Shown here piece after piece: positions 34,593-46,300 of a DNA stretch of 64,000 nucleotides; the first letter of the stretch is position 1; each line of letters starts with the position of its first letter. The position numbers were made by a program, and so were the translations under genes. Source of the stretch: Porphyra umbilicalis (lineage: Eukaryota; Rhodophyta; Bangiophyceae; Bangiales; Bangiaceae); the NCBI GenBank assembly GCA_002049455.2, contig KV918792.1, positions 124,001 to 188,000 on the forward strand. Reading direction: 5' to 3'. Under the pieces are notes generated by a model. It was not told where the DNA came from and did not search any database. It worked only from the letters and a program-made list of their open reading frames with translations.

Positions 34593-35567
34593 GCCCGTTT
34601 GCAGTTGCCGACCGTATGACGGTATACCGACGTAACGTTGATTTACTTGGCCGAGCCCGTCGCGGCACGGTATACCGGTACAGTCATGCGTGGGATCCCC
34701 GCGTATGTTTATACCAGGATATGTCGTCTGAGAACGGGGAATTCCACGTCTCGAGTGTTAACAATTCCTCTCTCACAAGAACTGTCAAGCCAAATGTTGA
34801 CAATCCGGAAGCTCCTCGCCGGTGTGGCGACACACGCCGCTGTGAACTTGCCTGCGATGTCGACCCCGCAGCACACTCGAAACGCACCACGCTGCATGGC
34901 ACTGTTCGCTGCAATTCTCCCCACCCGCCGCCCTTTCAAACTGCACACAGGTCCCCCGCACCTCCTCCATTGGCCACACCTATCGCGATGCGCGACACGG
35001 TAGCTGACCGCAATGGCGGTAGACACTTCCCGAGTGCACGCCGAAGGCGATGCACATGTCAAAGCAGCTGCCGCCACCCATGTAGCGCGGGGCCAAAGCT
35101 GTGCGGACCTCGGCGGAGAGACCGGGGCGAGGTAAACGAGGACGCAAAATGCCCACCAAGGCATGAAACGCGCCGTCAAAGCTGCGCACTGTGCGCTAAA
35201 ATTGGGACCATAACGAGCCCGCACATGCGAAAAACAAACGCGAGTGGTTCTGTATTGAGTGGGTTACAAAAAGATACTTGGGCTAGAGGGCACTGCCATT
35301 GCCAGTCACGTCACGAAGGCGCGCGCGCGTATGATGGGGAAAGGGTCCATGTCGGCGGTCGCTGTGCAATGAAAAGCTGCATGGCGGTCCATGGCTGGTT
35401 CGACGGTCGGTCTTGTTTGCGTTTGATGGCGATAGAAATCCTACGTCTCTGACGAAAACAGTTGTGTACCAGATTTCACGTGCGAGATGGTACGCCCAAG
35501 GTCCTTCGCAGATATACACTGGCGTCACGCCGGTATACCGTCACGCGGTTTGCAACTGCGAAAAGGC
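34593..35567. mobile_element. Degraded PIF/Harbinger-like DNA transposon with TIRs
   Basis: Imperfect inverted ends: left 34593-34637 and right 35523-35567 share GCAGTTGC and then ACCG..TGACGGTATACCG.CGT.ACG, 23 of 27 bases in the inner part. GGTATACC recurs below the left end near 34672. A broken minus-strand transposase lies inside. The 3-bp target site typical of the superfamily is not clear. It starts about 165 bp after the tandem array. Confidence 0.6.
34709..35189 (-). pseudogene. PIF/Harbinger-like transposase relic
   Basis: The minus strand reads ALAPRYMGGGSCFDMCIAFG then VHSGSVYRHCGQ (about 35140-35040). This resembles the helix-turn-helix region of Harbinger nucleases, whose form is roughly LRxLxGGSYxDIxxxFGVSxSSVY. 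In another frame downstream, AMQRGAFRVCCGVDIAGKF (about 34850-34790) resembles the part around the second catalytic aspartate in these enzymes. The two parts lie in different frames, so at least one frame change has occurred. Family assignment is by motif resemblance only. Confidence 0.45.
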
Positions 35568-35746
35568 CTCAGTCTGCGTGCCGTGTCGTCTCCTACAAGG
35601 TGGTCCGGCCGCGTGCCGTGGCGCGGTCTTAAAGCTAAAGGCACCGCCAACGGCTCAGACGCCGCTGCGCTGCATCCACAGCATCCTCGCCGCTGCCACA
35701 CCGACGCGAACACCGCAGCGACGCTGTCGCCGCCGTCGTCGAGTAA

Positions 35747-36545
35747 TCATCGCCAAGCCGCCGCAGCCGCCAGGCCACGGACGTTGTCGGGATCCTCGCT
35801 CTTCTCGTTGACACCTTTATTGGCACCCCCCCCGGGCGGTGCGTCGCCGCCGCGGCGGCGGCGCGAGAGGGCCTCTGCCTGCTCCCCGGCGCGAGCCTCG
35901 GGGGCACCCCGGGGGCCCCTTCCTTCGGCGCCGCCCACAACGGCTCATACACCGACGCGTTCGGCAAGAGCGTGACGGTCGGCCCCCCCGTCGGTGGGTA
36001 TGGGGGCGCCCCGTGGGCGCCCCGGTCGCACGCGGCGGGCCTCAGCTGGCTCCGTTCCGCCTCGGCCGTTGCAATGGAGGCGGTGATGGCGAGCGCGCCG
36101 GGCGGTCGGGCGCCCGACGACGCGTTGCTTCTCGCCTCCCCGTACGAGCAGGCGGTGTGACAGGCGTCAGTGGGGGGAAAGCGCCGCCCCTCACACGCGG
36201 ACTTGGCGCCGCGGGCGGAGCTGGTCGCGACGGCGGGGGCGCTGCTGCGCGCCGACGAGGTGGTGATGGCCGCTTGGGGGAGGGGGGGGCGGGGGGGGGG
36301 ACGGGGGTGGTGGACCGCGCCCCGCCGGCGGCACTGTCATCGTGCAAGTCCGCGTCATGCCCCGGGAGGAGCGCCGCGCGGCGGAACCCAGCGGCGCAGC
36401 GGTTATTGCGCAGGGGGTCGCGGTTGTGGAGGGCGCGAGGCGCACCATCGGCGCGCCCAACGACACGACGACAGCGCTGCTGGCGGCCGCGGCGGTCGTG
36501 TATGGGGCCTACTCGCCAACGTCGGCGGCGGCGGGCCGCATCTAG
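35747..36545 (+). pseudogene. Unidentified coding-like relic
   Basis: From 35747 the plus strand reads a protein-like stretch: ATDVVGILALLVDTFIG, then EGLCLLPGASLGG, then AAHNGSYTDAFGKSVTVGPP, ending ASPYEQAV with a stop at 36158-36160. The same frame continues (SHADLAPRAELVATAGALLR), and after a very G-rich stretch another frame carries VRVMPREERRAAEPSGAAVI to SPTSAAAGRI, ending at 36545. The G run at about 36275-36310 may have caused a slip. I recognise no family; it may be a decayed host gene or part of an unknown element. Confidence 0.35.
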
Positions 36546-38019
36546 GACGCGCTCGCCGCGCGTGCCGCCTGTCAAGACTCAACCGACCGCTTCTGTTCCT
36601 GCTATGTAGGTACAAGCTCGCGCGGCAGCCATCATGGATGCCGCGCAGGCTCAGGCGGCTGCAAGTCTTGCACAGGAGGATTTGGATAAGTTGGTTTGGA
36701 TGTACCATCCACCCCGTGCTCACGACTGAAGATCTTACTGTGTGGTCGTATACTCAAGTTATGTGCTCTCGTACGAGAACATCGGTGTTAGCGGGGGACG
36801 TGCGGGCCTGAGTTTTCGGAGACCAGTGGATTAGAGGGCAGATGGGCCTTGGCGCGGCGGGCGTGCGTGCAAGCGAGTGGTAGACCGGTTGAAGGGTCGC
36901 GTAACGGCGGGGCGGGGGCGATGGTGAGATTCAAGGCCGAGCCTTGCTTGGCCTTCTGTGGCCCTTTGCGCTTTTTCTCTTCCTAGAAACCTTCTTGCTT
37001 GGCATGGGATGAGCACCCATAAGCGTAAGCGGAGTTGCGATGCTATGCGCGCGGCCCACTACCCCGAAAAAAGTATAAAATACGGCGCCGGACGCCAGCG
37101 GACCGCAGAACGGCACGGTGGGGTTCACTCGTTGCACGGTCGTGATCCGATGAACTCGAAATCTCATCGGGCCCCAATTCAAAGCTTTTAGTATCATCGC
37201 ACTTTCCCCATGCAATGGCGAAAGGTCCGTCGCATTGCCTCATCGCAGAGTCCCTCAGGCCTCATCGGAAAATGATCGCCATGCAAGATGCGATGGCTTT
37301 TGTCCCTAAAAAAGACGATGGGTCTTAGCGCGCGAGCAGCAGTGTCCGTTCTGGCCAATTTGTCAGCCTTTGGTGTACGTACCTCCCCAAAATTGACGCT
37401 TGGGATTACATGCCAAGCTACCGTCGTCGATGCTGGAAGACTTCGCGCCGGTCGCTTGACGTCGAGTCGTCTCCACGATCGAGATCGGCCGAACTCAGGC
37501 GAAGGCTTGCACTGGGCTACGGAGCGAATTGACTGTCGCGTGGCTTCAAGACGCGGATGACTGAACCACTATGCTTTAGAAGAAAATGTTGAGTTATCGA
37601 CTTGATTTGCTCATTTCTTCGAGGAGCGCGGCGTTTTGCTACATCGCTGACTTCACGGGTTTTTGATGACCAAGTCAGATCGTGTCGGCGCCGATGAGCG
37701 CGAAGAAGACTGTCGCCGCCCCGATCGCGACAACGACGAAGTGGAAAATTTTAATCTGATTTAAGTTACAAACACTACTAAAACGGTAAGTTTTGTTGGA
37801 GGATATCCAGGATCCGAGGTCATTACGCGGCCGGCACCACACATGGCGTGCCACGCCGCCGCGCATGGCGTGCCACGCTCGACAGGAATGCGGGCTACAG
37901 TAAGCAGGTCTTGCGCTGGCCCAATCACACCTTGTATCACCTCCGCGGTCTCGAGCAAGCATGATAGCAACATCCTCGCCGATCTCGATGGCCGCGTGTC
38001 ACCGGCTCGCTCCGGTCTA
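36546..38019. other. No gene recognised
   Basis: Short frames only. TCATCGCA/TGCGATGG words near 37190-37300 resemble those in the tandem units (near 20385-20480), hinting at a shared old repeat. Nothing else is clear. Confidence 0.4.
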
Positions 38020-38135
38020 AAACGCCAATCCAAACCCATCGCCTCTGGGAAATGGGAGGGCGCCTAAAGCGCCAAAAAACGCCCATCCACGATGGGATTG
38101 GATGGGGGATAGGGATGGATGGGGGTGGATGGGGC
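38020..38135. repeat. GGATGGGC-family dispersed repeat, copy 4
   Basis: Contains AATCCAAACCCATCG, ACGCCCATCCACGATGGG and a run of GGATGGGG words with some inverted pairing. Related to copies at 8890, 16620 and in the tandem units. Confidence 0.55.
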
Positions 38136-38224
38136 AGTCGGCAGTCCACGACGATATCTTGACGGGGCTACGCTGTGAACAATGTGCGTGCGGTGGAGGT
38201 CAGCAGGTCCACCGTCACCCACCT

Positions 38225-38470
38225 GAGAGACAGTACATTCACCCTTAGGCGATTAAAACACCCCCCGCCTGGACCCCCGACAGGCAATTGACTGACTCCG
38301 GTCGTTGAACCCCACGAGGTGGTCGAAATGCTCTTTTCGATGACCCTCCAGTCGCGGTTGACATATCCCCTTTCGTGATCTCCTAGCGGCGGTTGAAACA
38401 CCTTACTGTATGAGTCCCCAGATGCAGTTGACAGAGCCCTCTTTTACACCCCTAGACGCCGATGCGACCC
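38225..38470. repeat. Degenerate minisatellite, period about 35-38 bp
   Basis: The word (G)CGGTTGA(C/A)A with a following TCCCCAG/CTCCTAG-type phrase recurs about six times with much divergence (for example near 38352, 38390, 38424). Spacing is regular but the units differ too much for a recent array. It is not a CRISPR: the repeats are not conserved. Confidence 0.45.
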
Positions 38471-41400
38471 CCACACTCGGTAACCCAATCAAGATGGCCA
38501 GGACATGTGATCCCATCACCAATGGCCAACATCAGAGCCTTTCTCGGTCTTTGTATTACAGTGGGGGCTACAATATAACTTTAGCAAAGTTCTTTGCTGC
38601 CTGAAAGAACTTGACGGTCTTCACGTGGTCGATCAGGAGTCTGAGTGACGGTTTTCGACATATACGAGGATGGAAGCGAGTGGTAGGGAGCCTAGGAGCT
38701 ATCTGCCCTGGACGCCGCGAGACCCGTGTCGTCAGGGCACAAAAGGCATGCGGATCTCAAGGTCTCCGAAGCATGACTGCAATCGATGGCGAGATAGTCT
38801 AGCCACATTGTGTCCGGCGTGTCACGTTTTGATACGACAATTCAAAAACCCACAATCGATCAGAATCCTACACCAAAAGCATCCTTTCATCTGGCCAATC
38901 ATGGTTGCGTATAACGTACTTCCCGGTCGGCGTCCGTCCCGGGGCGCCCGTTCAGGGCCCAAGTGTCGCCCGGCACCCCTTCATGCAACATAGCTCCCTT
39001 CCAGGCATGGACCGCTCCAAGACAGCACGCCTGGCCCAAGACGAAAACGTGGCGCGCTTCGTTCGACGGACCCTGGAACAGGCGCGGCCGTGCCGGGCGT
39101 GAATCGCGCCGGTGCCGATCGAAGCCACATCCCTCCGGTCTGGCATAGCAACAGGTGAGGCCGCGTGGCCATTCGGGTGCGCAGCCCGGAAAAGAGCATG
39201 AAGGGAGCGACGAGCACCGGCGAGACAGCGTGTGGCAGTCCTTACCTTATCTTGTTCTGATGGCGACCACCACAATTCCCGAGGGCCGAGCACACACCGG
39301 TCGCCCTCTTCTCCTTCGTCTTCACCGCATTCCCCGAGGAGTTCCGGTTTGTCGCGGTCGCGTGCACCGAAAGCAAGGAGAAGGTCACCCTGCGGCAAGT
39401 ACAAGGTCGTTCCGGCGGCAAGGACAGGATCATCATGGCCGAAAGGACAAGGTTACCCCGGCAGAGTCAAACTAGTCACCATGTCGTCCTCGGGATCGGC
39501 AGGCGGGGCGTCCGCGTTCTAGCTCAGCAGCGGCGAAGAGTAGAAGATCCAGCCCGGCCTTGCGACTCATGTGGGCGGCAAGATGTCGGGTGCTGTCTAG
39601 CCGGGCTTCGGCTCCGGGTCTGCACTCATCCCATCGGGGTTGCCGCCGGCGGCCGTCGCCGGTCGGTACCGGACGGCGGTCCAGGCTGTTCTGGTCCTTC
39701 CTGGAAATGTCTTGGCGATTACGCCCCTGGTGCAGCACAAAATCATGCTGCTCTCGATGACCACCACGTGGACTCGGAAGCAGAAGCGCGAGGCTTGGAC
39801 CACGATGGATAGCCAAGGGCCCTAAAAAAGCTGACCGGGGTACCGGAAAGCCGGTGCTGCATGCTCTGTGCGGCTCTGAGGGGCCATTTAGGCGTCCTGC
39901 ACACCAGGTAGTGACTGAGCCATCCGTCTGACAGGTATGCTCGACGCCACGATCCAGGACCCGGCCAAGACGATCAAAACGCTCTCTTGGGCGCCGGTCA
40001 TCCTGTGACCTGAGGAAGATGACTACCCACAGTGTTTGGCGGACACAGTATCTGTAGTACTACACCAGGGGCGATTAATCTTGGCTGTGGGCGCTGGTGC
40101 GCGGCAACCGGGTGGCAGGTGTTGTCTGGCCTTTATGGAGTGCCGCTGTAGCTTGTGAGCGCGGGTGGCGAACGTGTCCGGGTGAGCTCGTCGGATTGTC
40201 CGGTGCTGACAGCGGAATGTGTCCATCCAGATTGGGTACTGTCATGCATTGGAGGAAAATATCTGCATCATAGGTATTTGGCAGCGCGAGACCTTGCCAA
40301 CTAGTGGCTCCGGTCCCCGCGCAGCGGTTTTCTACCTTTAAAGACGAAGGGCGACGAAGGTGGGAGGTACCGTTGTCGCCGGAAAGTATACCGTGCCTGT
40401 TTGTCTTGGCGCTTCGGTCGGCCTGACTCCTTGGCCTCGAGTCCAATAGCGGGTGACGCACGAGCGGCTAAAACGGCCGGTACTTCTCTCTTCTCCAAGG
40501 TGATCGCGATTCATTGTACTACATTGGGCACATCGGGTGAAACTCTTGCATTGCTAGCGCGGTGCCGGGGACGAACCACGTTGGTGCATCTATCGCGTGA
40601 CTCCAGAGGGGTTGTCTTCGGTGCGTTTTGACGGCCGAGGACGTCCCGAGGGAACGTGATTCCTGTTGTCTTTTTGGATTGCGCATCTTTCTCTCCTTCC
40701 CCGTTCAACGATGTCGCGTGGTAAATCGACATTTCTGACAAGCATCAAGAGCAACCACGTCATCGGCGGGAGACGACGGCACGCTGGAGCGGCCAACATG
40801 GGACCAGGGTCTTTGGCAGGGGGTCGGCCCCGGCTTGGCGGCGGTGGTACAGAGGTATGTGATTTGGACTCCCTACCCGAGGACCTCGGCCACACGCCAC
40901 CCAACGGGACTCGTCCCCCCATCATCTGGAACGGGTAGTTGCGGGCACGGTGTGCCACGATGGTCGCCAGGGGGCCTCCAACCAACCCCTGGAATCAAGG
41001 CTCGCCTGGCGATGGGACGTTGGACACTTCCGACTGGGGCGCGGGTGACGTCAAGCGGTGCTTGGCCGGTGAGCTGTGCCGGTTGTGGCGATGGATCTGA
41101 CATGCCCATCCGGACCGCGCCGTGGTACGATGGGGATGGTGTCCTTGGCGCTGGTCTACGTTAATGTGCCGGATTGGCGCCACGGAAGGCGGCGGTGCTC
41201 AGCGTTCGAGCGCTCTCTTAGGAATTCTCGGCGGGGAAATTGACGGCGGAGCGTGTGCCGGTTGGAAACCAAGATTCTTGGCGGGGTCGTCACCATTGGT
41301 GTGTTCCCCCGGCGTCGCCGGAACTGAGGGTGGGGCTTTGCTCGTCGCAGCATATCCCGGTGATGATGCCCTGTCAAGATTCTTGGGGAGCATCCGGCCC

Positions 41401-41649
41401 CACGCGGAGTTCTTTGGCAGATAGCGCTTCTAAGTTGCGACAAGGACCGGGAAAGATAAGACGCGACTGGTATTGCGCAACGCCAGAGAGAGGAAGCAGA
41501 TATTGGGACGATCGCAAGACACCAGAAGGATTATGCGATAACAACGACGAGCCATGGAGAGCCTCAACACGGAAGGAGACGACGGCGCGTGGTCACCAGC
41601 AGCGCCGCCTCGGTCAAATCCGCAGTCATAGCTGGCGGTGATCGGCATG
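38471..41649. other. No clear gene; one possible old gag-like trace
   Basis: No convincing gene over 3 kb. A plus-strand stretch at about 39300-39440 reads FPEEFRFVAVACTESKEKVT then LRQVQGR, which resembles the motif of Copia gag proteins (LPEEYxFxVxALESxxxLTLxxVxxRL). If real it is a very old, broken fossil. The rest is AT/GC-mixed spacer. Confidence 0.25.
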
Positions 41650-42614
41650 GCCGTCCTCTTCCCCCGACCCCAGATGGGGGCGACGGAATCGGGACCGACG
41701 GCACGCGAAGCAACGAGCCTTCCCTTTTGACCGGGCGCTGATTCGTGACCAGCGCTCAGTCCCGCAGGGGGTTGGACGGCTTGCGGCGATGCGTACTTGC
41801 GGCGCCAGAGCCGTCACGGTCGGCCGCGTTGAGGAGGAGGAGGGAGGACGCTCGTGCCGGGCGTCGGCGCACGTGAACTGTCCGTCCCCGTGTTGTGGGG
41901 ACGACGGCGCCGGCCCGGGCACGGCGACAAGTGAGGCCCCCGATAGGGATGAACGCGCTTTGGCAGTGCGGGGGCCTCTTCTGGGACGGACGGTCTTGGA
42001 CGACGGTGGCGGCGCGTCTGCGGCGTCGACGACTGAGTCGCTGACAGCGCCCGACCAAGGACGTCGTCGATGCGATCGGATTTGGCAGCGCCAGGGGCGG
42101 ACATCGGTGTCGCCGTTCTCTTCCCCGGCTCCGAGATCGGGCCGACGGAACCGGCACTGCCGGAACGCGTCACAACCGGCCTTCGCTCTTGCGTGGGCGC
42201 TGATTCTTGAACAGCGCCCGGTCCCGGAGAGGGTGCGATGGCTTGTGGCGTTGCGTGCTTGCGGCGCCAGAGCGGCCACGGTCGGCCACATTGAGCAGGA
42301 AGAGCGGCGTCGGCCGTGCCGGGCGTCAGCGCATGCGACCTGTCCGTCTGCGTGTTGTGCGGACGACGGTGCGGGCCCGGGCACGGCGAAAAGTGACGCC
42401 CCCGATTGAGATTAACGCGCGTTGGCAGCGCGGGGGCCTTCTTAGGGACGGACGGTCATGGAAGACGGTGGCGGCGCGTCGGCGGCGTCGACGACTGAGT
42501 CGCTGACGGCGGCTGATCAGGGCGACGTCGTCGCGATCTAATTCGGCCGCGCTACGGGCGGAGATCGGCGTCGCCGTCCTTTTGCGCCGATTCGAGACCG
42601 GGCCGACAGAACCG
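41650..42614 (+). repeat. 461/462-bp tandem repeat, left part
   Basis: Units begin at 41650, 42112 and 42573 at GCCGTCCTCTT-like words, with landmarks such as CTGATTCGTGACCAGCGC and GGCGTCGACGACTGAGTCGC in order. Identity is roughly 80 percent by eye. The third unit is cut by the Copia element and resumes at 47959. The unit length is near a multiple of three, so long frames pass through on both strands; no protein is recognised. Confidence 0.8.
42610..42614 (+). repeat. Target-site duplication AACCG, left
   Basis: AACCG immediately precedes the 5' LTR and recurs at 47959-47963 after the 3' LTR; five bases is usual for Copia elements. Confidence 0.85.
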
Positions 42615-43158
42615 TGTTGGAACGTCATGCTCAACGCCGCTGTAAGCCCTCCTGCTGTAAAAAGCAAAATTCAAGAAACCAGGTATTGACAGGGTACGAA
42701 CCCCCGACTCCCGGACGCGACCCGAAGGTCACGCCTAATGAGAGTGGGAGCCTACTTCCCACTAGGCTACCCATGCGACTTCCTCGCGGTTTGGTGACCG
42801 CTGGTGCATTCGACATTTGTACCCGTGCGATTTTGAGTGAAAGTTTTGCGATTTCACATTTTTTGTTCTTGCGCTTCTGATGCTTTGATTTGCGTGGGCT
42901 TTGCTTTGATCCCTGATGCTTTGATTTGGAAAGCGTTTTAATTTAGAGTGTGGGCGGGCGCGTGCGCGGGCGAGCTGCTTGGGCTGCGTGGTGGGCTTGA
43001 GTGCTCCGACTTGGACTACTTGAGGAGTGCCCTTGATGGGAAGAGGGGCGCTTTGGAGAGACAACCAACAAAGCACGTTCGCACACATACACACAAGCAC
43101 AAGCCACTCAACCACTTCACCGTGGTCCCCCATCCCCTATCCCCACTGCGTTTCAACA
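42615..43158 (+). repeat. Copia-1 5' LTR
   Basis: Starts TGTTGGAACGTC and ends TTTCAACA. Contains a tRNA-like segment on the minus strand (42681-42776). Confidence 0.93.
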
Positions 43159-43172
43159 GGTTATGGGCCCAG
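43159..43172 (+). promoter_or_regulatory. Copia-1 primer binding site (half initiator tRNA-Met)
   Basis: GGTTATGGGCCCAG directly follows the LTR. Its complement CTGGGCCCATAACC is the anticodon stem-loop of eukaryotic initiator tRNA-Met, the internal half-tRNA primer known from Drosophila copia. Confidence 0.85.
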
Positions 43173-43322
43173 AGCCGGGGCTGTGACAAGGGCAAGGTGT
43201 GCCAGACGGCGTCGCGGCGGTCGCGACAAGTGCGAAAAAGGCGAGTGCAAGGTGGTTCAAGGACGTGACGGTCAAGGCGCAAGGTTCGGCAAGATCGGGA
43301 AGCGCTACGGCAAGCAAGCGTC

Positions 43323-46300
43323 ATGGACGGTGGCGCTGCCCGCATGGGCGGCATCAAGATTGACAAGGTGACGAAGACGAACGTCCACGAGTGGCGCCAG
43401 CGGATCAAGATGATCCTGGCGCTGCGCGATCTGAACAACATGCTTGACGAAGACGGACAGCCGACGGACGCGGAGGACCGCGAGTTGGCGGTGTGGAAGC
43501 GTCGAGACACGAAGGCGAGCGCCATCATCGGGCTCACCCTTGGGTCTGAGCAGCTCGAGCACGAGTCGGGGTGCAAGACGACGGCGGGAATGTGGTCGAC
43601 CCTGCAAGGCGTCTTCCAGCGCAAGAGTTTGATGAACAAGGTGAAGGCGCGACGCGGATTTTACACCGTCGCGATGAACATCGGCGAGGGCATGCTGCGC
43701 TATATCGACCGCGTGCGCAACCTCTGCGAGAACTTTAAGGCCATGGGCGGCGAGGTGACGGAGATGGATGTCGCCATGAGCGTTCTCAACGGGCTGACGT
43801 CAAAGTATGAGAACCTGCTGGTGGCTCTAGACGCCAAGGGCGAGGACGAGCTAAGCCTCGACTTTGTCAAGAGCCGCTTGCTTCAAGAGGAGCGGCGTCA
43901 GGCGGACACGTCACCGGCGATCAAGCGCATTGGTGACATGGCACTCGTCGGCGCCAACTATCGAGGTCAAGGCCGCCGTGGTGACCTTTCTAAGATCGAG
44001 TGCTACTACTGCCACAAGTTTGGGCACATCGCTCATGATTGCCCAGAGCTCAAGGCCAAGAAGCAGAGACAGGACAAGGTGGCCGCGATTGCGGCTGATG
44101 ACGGTAGCGACAGCGACGACGCCATCTGTCTCATTGGCAATGCGGATGACATCGATGACATTTCCAAGTCGTGGTTTGTCGACTTTGCGGCGTCTGCACA
44201 CATGTGCTGGATGCGTGCGTGCTTCGATGACTACAAGACGACCACGGGACGGAGCGTCACGATGGGTGACAAGGGGTCCGTGGCCACGGCGGGCGTCGGA
44301 ACCGTCGTCCTCAACGTCATCGTTCAAGGCAAGAAGCGCAGGGTCAAGTTGGAGAAGGTGCTCCATGTTCCTTCTATGGGCTTCAACCTCATGTCGGTCG
44401 GCATGATGGAGGAACGCGGTGCGGGAGTGTCGTTCAAGAGCGGTATGTCCATCATCAAGATGAACGAGAAAATTGCTGCGTGCGGCACGCTTAAGAACGG
44501 GCTCTACCACCTTGACATGGCCCCTATGTCGGATGTTGCTGCGGTGGCCTCTCTTCAGCTATGGCATGAGCGTCTTGGCCACGTGAGCGTGGCCGGCGTC
44601 AAGAGGATCATCAAGAACAAGGACGTTGACGGACTCAAGTGCACTTCCATGGTGGTCAAGGACATCTGCGAGCCGTGCGTGTACGGCAAGGCGGCAATGA
44701 CGCCTATGCCTAGCGCAAGAGGCGTTCGTGTGACCAGGCGGCTCCAGCCCGGGCACTCGGACTTCGATGGACCTATGTCAGAACCCTCTCGTGGCGGAGC
44801 GCTCTACTTCGGCACGTTCACCGACGACTTCTCCCGCTGGACGGACGTGGTCTTCTTGCACAAGAACAGCGATCTTCTCGCGGAGTACAGGAAGTGGCTG
44901 ACCAAGGCACAGCTGCACACCGGCAACAAGATCAAGGTGCTCCGGTCCGACAATGGCGGCGAGTACGTGTCGTCCGCATTCAAGGCACTTCACGATGAGA
45001 ACGGCACGACGCACCAGACGACGGTGCCCGACACGCCGCAGCAGAACGGGGTTGCTGAGCGACTCAACCGAGTTCTCGTGGAGATGGCACGCACCATGAT
45101 GCGACACAAGGACGTCGACCAGGATCTTTGGGCGGATGCCATCAAGACGGCGGTCTACATCAAGAACCGCGTCACCAGCCGTGCGCTTCCCGTAGGCAAG
45201 ACGCCTCATGAGCTATGGACCGGGAACAAGCCCGACGTAAGCCACATGCGGGTGTTTGGGTCAGCATGCTGGGTGGTACAGCACAAGAGCCACGTCGATG
45301 GCAAGTTCGGAGACAAGGCGGCAAAGGGCATTTTCGTGGGCTATCCCGACGGCAGCAAGGCGTACAAGGTCATCCTCGACGACGGCAAGGTCGTCAAAGC
45401 GCGAAGCGTCGTTCTCTCCAAGAACAACTCAAGCAAGGCTGCAGATGTTCCAGAGGACTCACCCGTGGACGAAGTCGTGGGAGGCGAGACGGGCTTGGAT
45501 GCCGGCAGCGACGACCAAGACGTCGACGCTGAAGATGACGGCGGAGACGACCAGCAAGATGATGGCTCGGACAAATCGGCAGACGACAATCAAGGTTCTG
45601 CCGGATCTCAAGACGCGCTGCGTCGGAGCGGCAGATCGCGGAGGCCGCCGGTTGAGTACTGGCGTCCAGTGAGCCTCGTTGCTCACGAGGCTCCCATGAC
45701 GTATGGGCAAGCAGTTCAAGGACAAGAGTCGACCAAGTGGCGGGCCGCAATGGACCAGGAAATGGACTCTATCCGCAAGAACAAGACATGACGTTTGACG
45801 GATCGCCCGGTCGGCCGACGCGTGCTCAAGGGCAAGTGGGTTTACTAGGTCAACGACGAGCTGGACAAGGTCGGGAACAACACGACGCGGCACAAGGCGC
45901 GCATGTGCTTTATGGGCAATCGGCAGATCAAGGGGCTTGACTTCAACGAGACGTTTGCGCCGGTCGCCAAGTTCACTACCATCCGATGCATCCTGGCAAT
46001 GACGGCGGCGAACGGGTGAGAGCTGCATCAGATGGACGTCAAGACGGCCTTCCTGAACGGCGACCTTGACGAGGAGGTCTACATGGAGCAGCCGGAGGGA
46101 TGCGTCGATCCCACGTATCCGGACAAGGTGTGCCGTCTTCTCCAAGCGCTGTATGGGCTTAAGCAAGCCCCCAAGATGTGGTACGCCAAGCTCAACGCCT
46201 TCCTCAAGTCGCAAGGGTTTGACAACATGGACCCGGATGCCTGCCTCTACCTCCAGATGGATGACGGTGAGATCATCATCGTCCTGGTGTACGTCGACGA

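Noticed and set aside
34523-35452. A 309-codon plus-strand frame
   Set aside because: It begins with TTG, is rich in Cys/Arg/His without a motif, and lies antisense to the Harbinger-like relic, which explains the region better.
38225-38470. CRISPR-like spacing of short repeats
   Set aside because: The repeated word is short and diverged, spacers are not discrete, and the context is eukaryotic; a degenerate minisatellite fits better.
41626-42409. Long open frames on both strands through the 461-bp repeat
   Set aside because: The unit length is close to a multiple of three, so frames stay open in successive units; neither translation resembles a known protein.
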